Shown here: in pieces, positions 52,595 to 61,112 of the stretch
How positions within the stretch are numbered: position 1 is the first letter of the stretch
Layout of the letters: each line of letters starts with the position of its first letter
Source of the DNA: Quadrisphaera granulorum
GTDB taxonomy: Bacteria; Actinomycetota; Actinomycetes; Actinomycetales; Quadrisphaeraceae
Direction: 5' to 3'
DNA length: 64,000 bases
Assembly (NCBI RefSeq): GCF_003149145.1
Contig: NZ_QGDQ01000017.1
Span: 46,248-110,247, forward strand
The notes under the pieces: generated by a model
Database searches by the model: none
What the model was told of the DNA's origin: nothing
Seen by the model: only the letters and a program-made list of their open reading frames with translations
Program-made: the position numbers and the translations under genes

Positions 52595-55500
52595 TCAGCC
52601 CTTCAGCAGCGCTCCCGCTCGGTCGTAGGCCGCACCGGGGATGACGGAGGTGCCACCGAAGACCAGCACCCGCTGAGCGGCCAGCCCACCCAGCGCTGAG
52701 GTGGTGGCGGCCGGCACTGCCTCGGAGCCGGTGGGGGTCAACAGCAGCGGACCCCCCAGGGCCGCCATCGCCGCCGACCCCGACAGCGCATCAGGCCAGG
52801 AAGCCCCGCCGGCCATGCCCACCGAGGCGACTGAGGCGACCGTCGTGCTCGTGGGGGTCTTCATGGCGGCGGCGAGCTTGGCGGAGGTCTCATACCGGTC
52901 AGCCCCCACCACGGCACGACCCGCCGCGCCGGCCAGGCCTGCGGTGGTGGCGGCGGCCTTGGCCGGTCCACCGATCGCGACGGCGCGCTCACCCTTGGGG
53001 TCGTGGTCAGCGAGGTACTTCGCGGTCGCGGCGGGGAGGGTGTCCCCGTCGGTGAGCAGCACCACCCCGCCGGTGGACTGGGCGTAGGCCGCGACGCTGA
53101 CGCCGTCGGCGAAGTCGCGGCCGGTGACCAGGTAGATCGGCCCGACGTCGCCGGCGCGCTTGGTGGTGGCATCAGCGATCATCGCGGCGGTCTGGTAGCG
53201 GTCACCCCCGCCGATGCGCTGCACGCTGTCTCCGACGACCAAGCCACCCACGGCGCTCTCAACGGCGTCGGACAGGGCCTTGTCCCCGCCCAGGACGTAC
53301 ACGGTGCCGCCGGCGGCGACCAGCCGCTTGACCTGAGTGGCTGCCTCGTCGCTGAGCCGGTTGCCGTTGGTGAGCAGCAGGGGTCCGCCGACCTGGCCTG
53401 CTAGGCGGGAGCCGGGCAGTGCGTCGGCGTAGGAACCGGCGGTGGCCAGCACCACGTTGCGGCTGGTACCAGCCGGCGGAGTGGTGAAGATCTTCTCGGC
53501 GATGTCCGCTGACGTCGCCACCCGGTCGGCTCCGGCGAAGCGCTGCGGCCCAGCCGGCAAGGAGGCGACCACGGTCTGTGCCTCGGTGATGGTGATGGTG
53601 AGGTTCCTGCTCGCCGCGGCGTGGGTGGCAGTGGCAGCAGCAGTGACCGTGATGGTGCAGGTCCCGGCCTTGGCCGCGGTGATGATCCCGGCGCCGTCGA
53701 CGGTGCACACCGACGGCGAGCCGCTGGTGTAGCTCAGCGTCCCCCCGGCGGAGGCGACCGCGTTGAGCGCCGCCGTCCGCGCGTTCAACGCCAGGCTCGA
53801 CGGCGCGCCCGTGGTGATCTGCTGGACCAGCAAGCTGGAACCGCCACCGGAGGACGGCGGCGCAGTGGGCGTGACCGAGGTGGACGCCGCCGAGGGCAAC
53901 CCTGTACCGATCAGGTTGGTAGCGGTCACAGTGAAGGTGTAGGCGGTCCCGGGAGTCAGGCCCGTGACCGAGCACCCTGCGACCGTGGCGGCCGCGCAGG
54001 TGGCGCCACCGGGAGCGGCGGTGACGGTGTACCCGGTGATCGCCGAGCCGCCGTTGCTGCCCGGGGCGGCCCAGGAGACGGCCGCCGAGGCGACCCCTGC
54101 CACCGCGGTGACAGCGCTCGGTGCGCCAGGTGCGGTGAGTGCGTTGATGGTGAGGTTGATGGTCTGCTCGTCGTAGCCGGCGGTGTTGGTGGCGCGCACC
54201 GTGAACGCCGGCACCGCCCCCGGGGTGGAGGACGCTGTTCCGGACAGCACCCCGGTGGAGGAATTCAGACTCAGCCAGCTAGGCAGCGACCCGGCGGAGA
54301 CGCTCCACGTCGAGGGCGTACCCGAAGCGACCAAGGTCGCCGAGAAAGCAGCACCCGCGGTGGCGGTGCTCGGGGCGGTGGAGGTGATGGTCGGCAGCGT
54401 CCCGGTGGGCAGGGTCACCTTCTCGATGCGGTTGTTAAAGGTGTCGGCGATGTAGAGCTTGCCCGCGGCACCCACGCCAACCCCATAGGGGTAGTTCAGT
54501 CGGGAGGACGTGGCGGGGCCGGCAGTGGGAGCACCGCCGGTGCCGGTGCCGGCGACGAAGCTGAGCTGGCCGGTGCTGGCATCGACCTTGGAGACGCGGT
54601 TGTTGCCTGAGTCGGCGATGTAGACGTTGCCCGCGGAGTCGACCGCCACCCCCGCGGGGGCGCTCAGCGGGGAGGAGGTCGCCGCAACGCCGGCGGTGGC
54701 TATCCCGGCGGTGCCGGTGCCGGCGACGAAGCTGAGCTGGCCGGTGCTGGCATCGACCTTCGAGACGCGGTTGTTGCTCGGGTCGGCGATGTAGACGTTG
54801 CCCGCGGAGTCGACCGCCACCCCCTGGGGGCTGTTCAGCGGGGAGGTGGTGGCTGCAACGCCGGCGGTGGCTGCCCCTTGGGTGCCATCACCGGCGACGA
54901 AGCTGAGCTGGCCGGTGCTGTGGTCGACCTTGTTGATGCGGTGGTTGTTCGTGTCGGCGATGTAGACGTTGCCCGCGGAGTCGACGGCCACGCCCGAGGG
55001 GGTGTTCAGCGGGGAGGAGGTGGCTGCAACGCCGGCGGTGGCTGCCCCTTGGGTGCCATCACCGGCGACGAAGCTGAGCAGGCCGGTGCTGGCATCGACC
55101 TTCTCGACGCGGTGGTTGTTCGAGTCGGCGATGAAGACGTTGCCCGCGGAGTCGACCGCCACCCCCTGGGGGTTGTTCAGCGGGGAGGAGGTGGCCGCAA
55201 CGCCGGCGGTGGCTGCCCCCAAGTTGCCAGTGCCGGCGACGAAGCTGAGCTGGCTGGTGCTGGCATCGACCTTGACAATGCGGTGGTTGCTTGATTCGGC
55301 GATGTAGACGTTGCCCGCGGAGTCGACCGCCACCCCCTGGGGGTAGCTCAGCGGGGAGGCGGTCGCCGCAACGCCGGAGGTGGCCGCCCCGGCAGTGCCG
55401 GTGCCGGCGAGGAAGCTCAAGGTGGACGACCCGGCGACCGGCGCGGCGACCACGCCGGGGGCGGCCAGGGCAGCGATGGCGCAGGACAGGGTCGCACTCA

Positions 55501-55627
55501 CCGCGCCAATGCGGGTCAGTCCCCCCATTACCTTTCGCCGGTGGCCGCGGTGGTGGTTGTTCGGGCTCAGTGGCGGCGGGGGGTCGCTGGCGCCGCGGTG
55601 GGAGCGCACGGTGGTGGCGGTGGTCAT
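52595..55627 (-). CDS. Secreted NHL-repeat / Ig / fibronectin / CWB2 surface protein
   Basis: A 1010-residue exported protein. The ATG at 55627 follows AAGGGG; a long basic leader precedes the hydrophobic signal segment ATLSCAIAALAAPGVVAAP. Six NHL repeats of 57 residues (PQGVAVDSAGNVYIADSxNHR..KVDASTGQLSFVAG) form a probable beta-propeller. They are followed by an Ig-like domain (TITSTAPSTATAGAAFSATL...), a fibronectin type III domain (APGAPSAVTAVAGVASAAVSW...), a Ser/Thr-rich domain and three C-terminal CWB2 repeats (RFAGADRVATSADIAEKIF, RIGGGDRYQTAAMIADAT and VVGADRYETSAKLAAAM). It should be wall-bound, displaying the propeller outward; ligand unknown. Confidence 0.9.
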   Translation of the reverse strand: MTTATTVRSHRGASDPPPPLSPNNHHRGHRRKVMGGLTRIGAVSATLSCAIAALAAPGVVAAPVAGSSTLSFLAGTGTAGAATSGVAATASPLSYPQGVAVDSAGNVYIAESSNHRIVKVDASTSQLSFVAGTGNLGAATAGVAATSSPLNNPQGVAVDSAGNVFIADSNNHRVEKVDASTGLLSFVAGDGTQGAATAGVAATSSPLNTPSGVAVDSAGNVYIADTNNHRINKVDHSTGQLSFVAGDGTQGAATAGVAATTSPLNSPQGVAVDSAGNVYIADPSNNRVSKVDASTGQLSFVAGTGTAGIATAGVAATSSPLSAPAGVAVDSAGNVYIADSGNNRVSKVDASTGQLSFVAGTGTGGAPTAGPATSSRLNYPYGVGVGAAGKLYIADTFNNRIEKVTLPTGTLPTITSTAPSTATAGAAFSATLVASGTPSTWSVSAGSLPSWLSLNSSTGVLSGTASSTPGAVPAFTVRATNTAGYDEQTINLTINALTAPGAPSAVTAVAGVASAAVSWAAPGSNGGSAITGYTVTAAPGGATCAAATVAGCSVTGLTPGTAYTFTVTATNLIGTGLPSAASTSVTPTAPPSSGGGSSLLVQQITTGAPSSLALNARTAALNAVASAGGTLSYTSGSPSVCTVDGAGIITAAKAGTCTITVTAAATATHAAASRNLTITITEAQTVVASLPAGPQRFAGADRVATSADIAEKIFTTPPAGTSRNVVLATAGSYADALPGSRLAGQVGGPLLLTNGNRLSDEAATQVKRLVAAGGTVYVLGGDKALSDAVESAVGGLVVGDSVQRIGGGDRYQTAAMIADATTKRAGDVGPIYLVTGRDFADGVSVAAYAQSTGGVVLLTDGDTLPAATAKYLADHDPKGERAVAIGGPAKAAATTAGLAGAAGRAVVGADRYETSAKLAAAMKTPTSTTVASVASVGMAGGASWPDALSGSAAMAALGGPLLLTPTGSEAVPAATTSALGGLAAQRVLVFGGTSVIPGAAYDRAGALLKG
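54430..55400. repeat. 171-bp tandem repeats coding for NHL units
   Basis: Six tandem copies of about 171 bp, the first and last more diverged, with nearly identical central copies (GTTGCCCGCGGAGTCGACCG recurs in each). High DNA identity among units indicates recent duplication and a potential for unit number to change. Confidence 0.9.
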
Positions 55628-55780
55628 GGGATCCCCTTCGTGGTGCACCCGGCGGACGCCCCGCGGCTGCGTGTGGGCGGAGGTCAGGCGTTCATGCTCG
55701 GGGTCGGCCGCCACGATCCGGTGGATCTTGACCGGCGTGTCGGGCGCCAAGACGAAGGACACAGGCGCAATGCCGAGACG

Positions 55781-55816
55781 CCGGTGGCCTCCCACCCCGG
55801 GGTGGGAGGCCACCGG
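55781..55816. repeat. 36-bp perfect palindrome upstream of the NHL-CWB2 gene
   Basis: CCGGTGGCCTCCCACCCC followed directly by its exact complement. The same core ends the gene at 52523. Next to each palindrome is a related GATCGGCATCGGTGATGACG-like sequence in opposite orientation, so the two flanks of the gene are imperfect inverted repeats. Confidence 0.8.
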
Positions 55817-55922
55817 CTCGTGGTGCCGCTGGTTGCGTGGTGCCGGTTGCGTTCGTTGCCGACGACGTCATCACCGATGCCGATCTCATAATTATCAGTC
55901 ACCCCCAGGACGTTCGCCGGGG

Positions 55923-57607
55923 GTAGCTATTCAGGTGGTGGCCAGCTGGGGGATCCAGACGCGGCCCTCGAACAGCTCCCGCAGCACCACCAGCGAGGCC
56001 CGCCCTTGGCGCTGAGCGGTGAGTAGGTAGGAGCGGATCGCCACGAAGACCTCCGCGCCCTTGACGGTGCGCAGGCACCCGGAGATCTTCTGGCGCAGCT
56101 TCACCCCCCGCAGGTCACGCTCGGCCTGGTTGTTGGTGAACGGCACCGCGAAGTCACGCGCGAACCGCAGGTAGGCCTTCTGCTCACCCTCGATCCGCAG
56201 CAGCAGGTTCACCGCCTTCGGCCGCCGCGACGCCGCTAGCCACCCACCCGGCGGGGGCGGGTTCTGCTCATGCCCTAGGGCGAGGATCTTCTCGAAGGTG
56301 GTGACCTTGGCGGCCAACACCGCCGGGTCCAGCTCTTGGCGCCCTTCCTGCCGTGCGGTCCTGACCTCGGCGTTCAGGCTCTCCAGGAAGTGCAGCATCT
56401 TCCCCGCCCAGGACTGGGAGCCGTCCTCGGTGGTGCACGCCGGTGCCGCTTCGCACACCGCCCGCAGCTCGCGGACCACGTGCGCCCCGCACAAAGCGTG
56501 CACCGCGGCGTAGGAGAAGTACGGCGCCCAGTAGTCCGAGACCAGCACTGCACCGGGCTTGAGGTTGCCGATGACGCCGGCCCGGTCGATGGCGGCCCGC
56601 CCGCGGCGCCCGTCGCCGGTGTGCACCGACAGGAGAACCAGCGCCAGGGTGCACGCCACGTGCACCCACGCCAGTGACCCCGCCGTGCGCAGCCCGGTCT
56701 CATCGGCGTGCAGCACGTCGGCATCGGCGAGCTGGGCGGCCACGGCATCGAGGAACCCGCCGTCGGCGGCGAGGGCATCCCCGGCCGCAGCGGTCCAGGT
56801 GGCCACCGACCCCGCGCTGGGGGCGGCCCCGCTCAACCCCGCCAGCACCGCCGCCGCGCGGGCGATGGGCAGGTAGTGCTCCGCGACCAGCCACGCCGCG
56901 GCCGCCCGCACCCGCGGTCCGTACTGCACCGGGGCGCTCACCCCCGCCGGCACCCCATCAGCTACCCCGGCGCTGGTGCGCGCACCGCACTCACACACGC
57001 AGGTGGCGATGCGGTGCTCAGTCCAGGCCAGTCGCACGTTCTCGGGCAGGTCAGCGACCTGACGAGCCGCGATCGAGGTCACCACCGCATCGGCCAGCGA
57101 TGCCGCACACCCCGAGCATGCCCTCGGGCGGTGGTCGATGACATCGTCCGGGTCGGCGACCTGGGCCAACGCAGCGCCGTCGTGACCGAGCTGACCACCG
57201 GGTTTGCGGCCGGTCTTGGTGCGCCGTGAGGTCGGCGCCGGCGTCGGAGGTTTGCGCAGCCCATCCGAGGACGGCGGCTTCGACGAGGTCCGCGACGTCG
57301 CCGTCGCAGCGGCGAGCTTCTCGGTCAGCTCAGCGATGACGGCGTCCTGCTCGGCAATCCGGGCGTCCTGCTCGGTGATCCGGGCAGTCAAGGCGCTGAC
57401 CTGCTCAGAGAGCATCACCACGAGGGCGATGAGCTCCTCGCGGGAGGCCGAGCCGAGCGCCGAGGCGTCCACGGGCAGCACCACGCCATTCTGTGCGGGG
57501 AAGGACACAGCCCGCCGCCAGCGACGGGAAGACCACCCTCACCTGCACCACCATCGGCTGGCAACCCCGCAGCGGTCACCGCGCTGCCCGACCTCCTGAA
57601 TAGCTAC
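55923..57607 (-). mobile_element. Intact IS66-family insertion sequence with 8-bp target duplication
   Basis: Element of 1685 bp with matching 13-bp terminal repeats GTAGCTATTCAGG (55923-55935) and its complement (57595-57607). It is bracketed by the direct repeat CGCCGGGG at 55915-55922 and 57608-57615, the 8-bp duplication expected for IS66. A single transposase gene is present, without tnpA/tnpB. Intact ends, duplication and gene indicate recent insertion. Confidence 0.9.
55931..57508 (-). CDS. IS66-family transposase
   Basis: A 525-residue transposase. Order: a leucine-zipper-like coiled coil (LVVMLSEQVSALTARITEQD), SSKPPSSDGLRKP linker, a zinc-finger region with paired Cys (CSGCAASLADAV and CVCECGARTS), the DDE catalytic core with VLHADETGLRTAG (first Asp and Glu region), AVLVSDYWAPYFSY (second Asp) and PFTNNQAERDLRGVKLRQKISGCLRT (final Glu), all typical of IS66 TnpC. 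No lesion seen. The C-terminal 90 residues are nearly duplicated in the remnant at 57846. Confidence 0.95.
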   Translation of the reverse strand: MSFPAQNGVVLPVDASALGSASREELIALVVMLSEQVSALTARITEQDARIAEQDAVIAELTEKLAAATATSRTSSKPPSSDGLRKPPTPAPTSRRTKTGRKPGGQLGHDGAALAQVADPDDVIDHRPRACSGCAASLADAVVTSIAARQVADLPENVRLAWTEHRIATCVCECGARTSAGVADGVPAGVSAPVQYGPRVRAAAAWLVAEHYLPIARAAAVLAGLSGAAPSAGSVATWTAAAGDALAADGGFLDAVAAQLADADVLHADETGLRTAGSLAWVHVACTLALVLLSVHTGDGRRGRAAIDRAGVIGNLKPGAVLVSDYWAPYFSYAAVHALCGAHVVRELRAVCEAAPACTTEDGSQSWAGKMLHFLESLNAEVRTARQEGRQELDPAVLAAKVTTFEKILALGHEQNPPPPGGWLAASRRPKAVNLLLRIEGEQKAYLRFARDFAVPFTNNQAERDLRGVKLRQKISGCLRTVKGAEVFVAIRSYLLTAQRQGRASLVVLRELFEGRVWIPQLATT

Positions 57608-57837
57608 CGCCGGGGTAGGTCAACCGCGGCGAGGTCGGCAACGTGACGCAACCCATCGACGCGGTGATCGCCACCACCCTGTCACCAGGACCCGCACACG
57701 CAGGTGCAGCACAGTCGCCTCCCGGGGGGAGGGACGTCATCGGCACGGTGACGCACGCAACAAGACGCACCGCAGCGCGCCACCACCTTGACAGACGGGG
57801 ACGAATCAGACGGGGAAGCGCTCAGCGTTGATAGTGA

Positions 57838-58127
57838 GTAGCTATTCAGCCGGTGGCCAGCGGAGAGATCCAGACCCGGCCCTCGAACGGCTCCCGCAGC
57901 ACCACCAACGAGGCTCGCTCCTGCCGAGCGGCGGTGGGCAAATAGGAGCAGATCGCCTTGAAGGTCTCCAGGCCCTTGACGGTTCGCAGGCACCCGGAGA
58001 CCTTCCGGCGCAGCTTCACCTCCCGCAGGTCACGCTCGGCCTGGTTGTTCGTGAACGGGACCGCGAAGTCACGGGCGAACCGCAGGTAGGCCTCCTGCTC
58101 ACCCTCGATCCGCAGCAGCAGGTTCAC
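57838..58127 (-). pseudogene. Second IS66-family copy, 3' fragment with terminal repeat
   Basis: Contains the terminal repeat GTAGCTATTCAG at 57838-57849 and the last 93 codons of an IS66 transposase (RIEGEQEAYLRFARDFAVPF, NNQAERDLREVKLRRKVSGC...), about 85 percent identical by eye to the intact copy, hence a related but different element. The rest is missing; at about 58128 it abuts an integrase-like fragment. The 222 bp between the two IS66 copies holds no recognisable gene. Confidence 0.88.
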
Positions 58128-58130
58128 CGG

Positions 58131-58272
58131 ACCACGAAGGCCAGCGCGGTCTCAGCTCCGCCACCCAGCAACGGCACTGGTACTCCCTGAACGCCTACTA
58201 CCGCTGGCTCACCACGCTCGGGGTCTCCGGCCGCTCACCGTTAGACCACGTTCGCCCGCCTCGTGCGCTGCC
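58131..58272 (+). pseudogene. Tyrosine recombinase fragment (core-binding domain)
   Basis: Reading EGQRGLSSATQQRHWYSLNA, then YYRWLTTLGVSGRSPLDHVR gives part of the N-terminal SAM-like core-binding domain of XerC/D-type integrases (pattern: S-x-T-xxx-RH-x-YSL-x-A-x-YRWL, then NP/PLDxV). Neither the start nor the catalytic domain is present. It is cut on the left by the IS66 fragment and on the right by the transposase fragment. Confidence 0.55.
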
Positions 58273-58657
58273 GGTGGCGCGCCGGGACTACACCGCCACT
58301 GAGGCCGCGCCAGGCGCGGATCCAGCGGTCGAGGTGGTCACGGGAGTAGGTGACCTCGTTACCGAAGGCGTCGGTGTGGGTGCGCGCGGCCAGCGCCCGT
58401 ACCGCCGCGCCGCGCTGGCGGGGGCTCAGGGCGGGATCGGCGGCGTCGCGGATGAGCTGGTAGCGGAACATCGCGATCTTCTGGGCGTTGTCGCGGGCGG
58501 TGAGCGCCGCCCCAGCCGCACCCGGGGACGACAGGCGCCGCCGGGGTCCCCTTCCAGGCGGCGGGACCGACGGTGACGTCGATGAGGGCGTCGACGGTGG
58601 GGGCGTCGACGGTGGGGGCGTCGACGGTGGAAGTGACGGTGGGGGCGTAGCTGTCAC
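58241..58657 (-). pseudogene. DDE transposase N-terminal fragment
   Basis: The GTG at 58657 is preceded by GGAGG with five-base spacing. The first part is a Pro/Ser/Thr repeat (PPSTPPPSTPPPSTP), then the conserved DNA-binding region AQKIAMFRYQLIRDAADPAL, SPRQRGAAVRALAARTHTDA and YSRDHLDRWIRAWR. This is the start of an IS481-like/Mu-like DDE transposase; the catalytic core is absent and the frame stops after unrelated Arg-rich residues. It lies just after the DUF6431 gene, as in the complete transposon type. Confidence 0.75.
58587..58632. repeat. 15-bp tandem repeat (GCGTCGACGGTGGGG)
   Basis: Three copies of a 15-bp unit near the start of the transposase fragment, coding for PPSTP on the minus strand. 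In frame. Confidence 0.85.
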
Positions 58658-58776
58658 GGGTCCTCCTGGCAAGTGCGCGCAGCGCCGGGGAGGGGGCCAG
58701 GGCGTGCTGCGAGGCGTTCGCTGACGCGCCGAGCGACGCGCCGAGGTCAAGCCGACCAGGACCGGCCCCGTCAGCG

Positions 58777-59499
58777 TCAGGGGCAGCTCGTGTTGATCCA
58801 CATCGACGGCGCCGGGACCGGCGGGGACGTCACCAGGTCGACGAGGCCGACGAGGCCGACGAGGTCACGGGCCAGGTGGGTCAGCAGCTGACCGTGGCTG
58901 GCCGCGGTCGCCGCCGCCCACACCCCGTCGCTGCCGTCGCTGCCGTCGCTGCCGTCGCTGCCGTCGCTGGCGTCGACGGCCAGGTCCGCGCCCAGGGTCC
59001 GCCCAGGACCGCTGGCGAAGCGGGCCGCGGCCAGGGCCGCGAACCACAGCACCGCGTCCGCCCACGCTGACCCGCCGGTTGCAGCCATGACCGGGTCGAT
59101 GGCGATGGCGATCCCGGCGGCGGTGAAGAACGCCTCCACCCCGCCCAGCCGTGACCCGAAGCGACGCAGCCAACCCCGCACCGTGCACGCCGGCACGGCG
59201 AGCCGGTCAGCGATCCACCGGTGGCCCCGACCAGCGGCTTTGGCGGTCAACGCCCACCCGATCACCGCGGCAGCATCGCCGCGGCGGACCAGCGCGAGCA
59301 CCGGCAGCAGCACGTGGGTCACCGCGCAGCCGGTGCAGCGGGCCCGGCGCGGCGCCAGACGCACCCGGCGGTCCCCATCGCGGATCATCCGGGGTCGGGC
59401 CCAGCCCCACCCGGCCAGGACGCCTGTGCACGCCGGGCAGGCAAGGGCACCGGTGGTCAGGCGTGCCTCGACGCCGGCCGGATCGAGCTCTACGGTCAT
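58777..59499 (-). CDS. DUF6431-type transposon-associated helix-turn-helix protein
   Basis: A 240-residue protein starting at ATG 59499 behind GGAGGC. A zinc-ribbon-like CPAC...CTGC pair (ALACPACTGVLAGWGWARPR and RARCTGCAVTHVLLPVLAL) is followed by helix-turn-helix sequence GHRWIADRLAVPACTVRGWLRRFG. This is the DUF6431 arrangement, found upstream of DDE transposase genes. Two 9-bp repeat tracts have lengthened it (SDG repeats and LVG repeats). Frame is intact, but the transposase after it is truncated, so it is probably a stranded relic. Role in transposition is not established. Confidence 0.7.
   Translation of the reverse strand: MTVELDPAGVEARLTTGALACPACTGVLAGWGWARPRMIRDGDRRVRLAPRRARCTGCAVTHVLLPVLALVRRGDAAAVIGWALTAKAAGRGHRWIADRLAVPACTVRGWLRRFGSRLGGVEAFFTAAGIAIAIDPVMAATGGSAWADAVLWFAALAAARFASGPGRTLGADLAVDASDGSDGSDGSDGSDGVWAAATAASHGQLLTHLARDLVGLVGLVDLVTSPPVPAPSMWINTSCP
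58836..58868. repeat. 9-bp tandem repeat (ACGAGGCCG)
   Basis: About three 9-bp units near the 3' end of the DUF6431 gene, coding for Leu-Val-Gly repeats. Confidence 0.8.
58926..58975. repeat. 9-bp tandem repeat (GTCGCTGCC)
   Basis: Five 9-bp units (the last with one change) inside the DUF6431 gene, coding for Ser-Asp-Gly repeats. Confidence 0.9.
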
Positions 59500-59688
59500 C
59501 AACGGTGCCTCCGAGCGCCGAGCACGGCCCCCCTGGCACCCGCGAAGTGAACGAGGGGGGCCGTTGCTGTGTCTGCGGCGTCGACACGGTGACGACACCC
59601 GTCGGCACCCTGACGCACTCGAGGCTCACAGCGACATCGGCATCCTCAGTGACGCCCCACGCCCCGCCCGTCGGCATCCTCACGACGT

Positions 59689-60903
59689 TCAACACCCGGT
59701 GGGGGTCTTGGACCGCAGTACCACCTCCGGGCCGCCGCGCACGGTGGTCTTCAGGTCCGCGATGCCGGTCTCAGCCTGCCAACGCTGGTGGTACAGCGCC
59801 GCCAGCGCCGCCGCTGGGTGGGCTGCGGGGTCCATCAGTGTGGTGGCTAGCGAACACCTCCGAGGCCTGTGAGCCGTCGGTGTCGGTGGCGGTCACGGTG
59901 TACTCGATGACCCGCACCAGCACCGCTGGCCCATCACTGGCGCGCGGTGGGCGCAGGTAGGAGGTGTAGGTCCCATCGGGCAGCACCGCGTGGGCATCGA
60001 AGCTCACGTGCAGGGGCGCGCGGGTGGCCGCCTCAACGATCGAGACCACCCGCACCTTGGGGTAGGCCGAGGGGCGCACCTGCCCGTCTTCACCTGCGCC
60101 ACCGCCCGTGCCACCGCCTGCGCCACCGCCTGCCGCACTGTCCCGCTGGCTGTGGCGCTGGCTGTGGCGCTGGCCGTTGTGCTCGTGGTGGTGCTGGCTG
60201 TGGTGCTCGTGGTGGCGTAGCCGTAGGCGGCTGCATTCTCGGCAGTGTCGGGGACATCCAGCTCATACCCGTCGATGGCCAGCATCCGCCAGGTCGGCCC
60301 GGGGAACGTCCCCACGAACGCCCCCGGGGTGAACTCCCCAGCCAACGGCACCGCGACCTGGGAGAACACCGAGGCCACCACCTGTTCGGGGACCTTCTTG
60401 CGGGCCTGGGACAACGCACTGGCCGTCGGGGCGCTCCACGGCGCAGCCCACAGCCCCAGCTCATCGAGGTAGCCGGTGACCTTGGCGCAGACCTCCTGGT
60501 AGGCCTCATCAGCGAACAGCCACAACCCCATCAGCACGTACACCACCACCTGCGGGGGCAGCTTGGCGTCACTGCGCTTGGCGCGCACCCCCGCCGCAGC
60601 CAACGCCGCCGCCACGACGTCGTGATGCACCGCGCCGATGAGGATCCCAATGCTGACCTGCTCGCGGGCGACCACCCGAGCATCCTGGCCCGCTCCAGAC
60701 CCCCGCGGCAGCACGCACCGGCGCACCGCCTCCCCAGCCGCCTCCCCGGTCAGCTCCCCGGTCAGCTGCTGAACCAGCCCCGCCCACGTCCGCTCATCCA
60801 CCGACGCCTTGATCGAGGCTGCCAGGGCGCTGACCTGCTCGGCCAGGGAGGCCTCGGCCTCGGCCGCGGCGCCGGGACCGATGGCGGCCTCCTCGATCCT
60901 CAT
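59689..60903 (-). pseudogene. IS4-family transposase, frameshifted
   Basis: The N-terminal IS4 domain is intact from ATG 60903: VSIGILIGAVHHDVVAAALA, LPPQVVVYVLMGLWLFADEAYQEV and the first catalytic Asp in WRMLAIDGYELDVPDTAENA. A Thr/Ser/Ala repeat tract (about 60090-60225) follows and the frame is lost; the protein resumes as SAYPKVRVVSIVEAATRAPL and HVSFDAHAVLPDG, loses frame again near 59850, and continues as AALAALYHQRWQAETGIADL and KTTVRGGPEVVLRSKTPTG before a stop. The last catalytic Glu region (YHQRWQAE) is thus present but out of frame. Repeat expansion is the likely cause of the first shift. Confidence 0.8.
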
Positions 60904-61060
60904 CGGTGGCACCCGTCGATGACAACCGAAGACCCCCACTACCCGCAGCCAAACCGGCAAACCCGGACATCCCACCCACCTCAGAGCATGATCATCACTA
61001 AGCTACGTGGCATTGCGGCCGTGGGCCCTCTCGCACTGCATGAGCAGGCGAGCGGCGGCA

Positions 61061-61100
61061 AAAGAGCGGGCCAAGACCTAGAGGTCTTGGCCCGCTCTTT
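61061..61100 (-). terminator. Terminator of the inverted CWB2 cassette
   Basis: Perfect 18-bp stem AAAGAGCGGGCCAAGACC with a four-base loop, 12 bases beyond the minus-strand stop and followed by TTTT-GCC. It is clearly related to the hairpin ending the expressed CWB2 gene at 50799. Confidence 0.85.
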
Positions 61101-61112
61101 ACTGCTGGCCTA

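Noticed and set aside
54430..55400. Regular repeats that might suggest a CRISPR-like array
   Set aside because: Period is 171 bp, units are coding and make NHL repeats in one continuous frame; no short repeat-spacer pattern.
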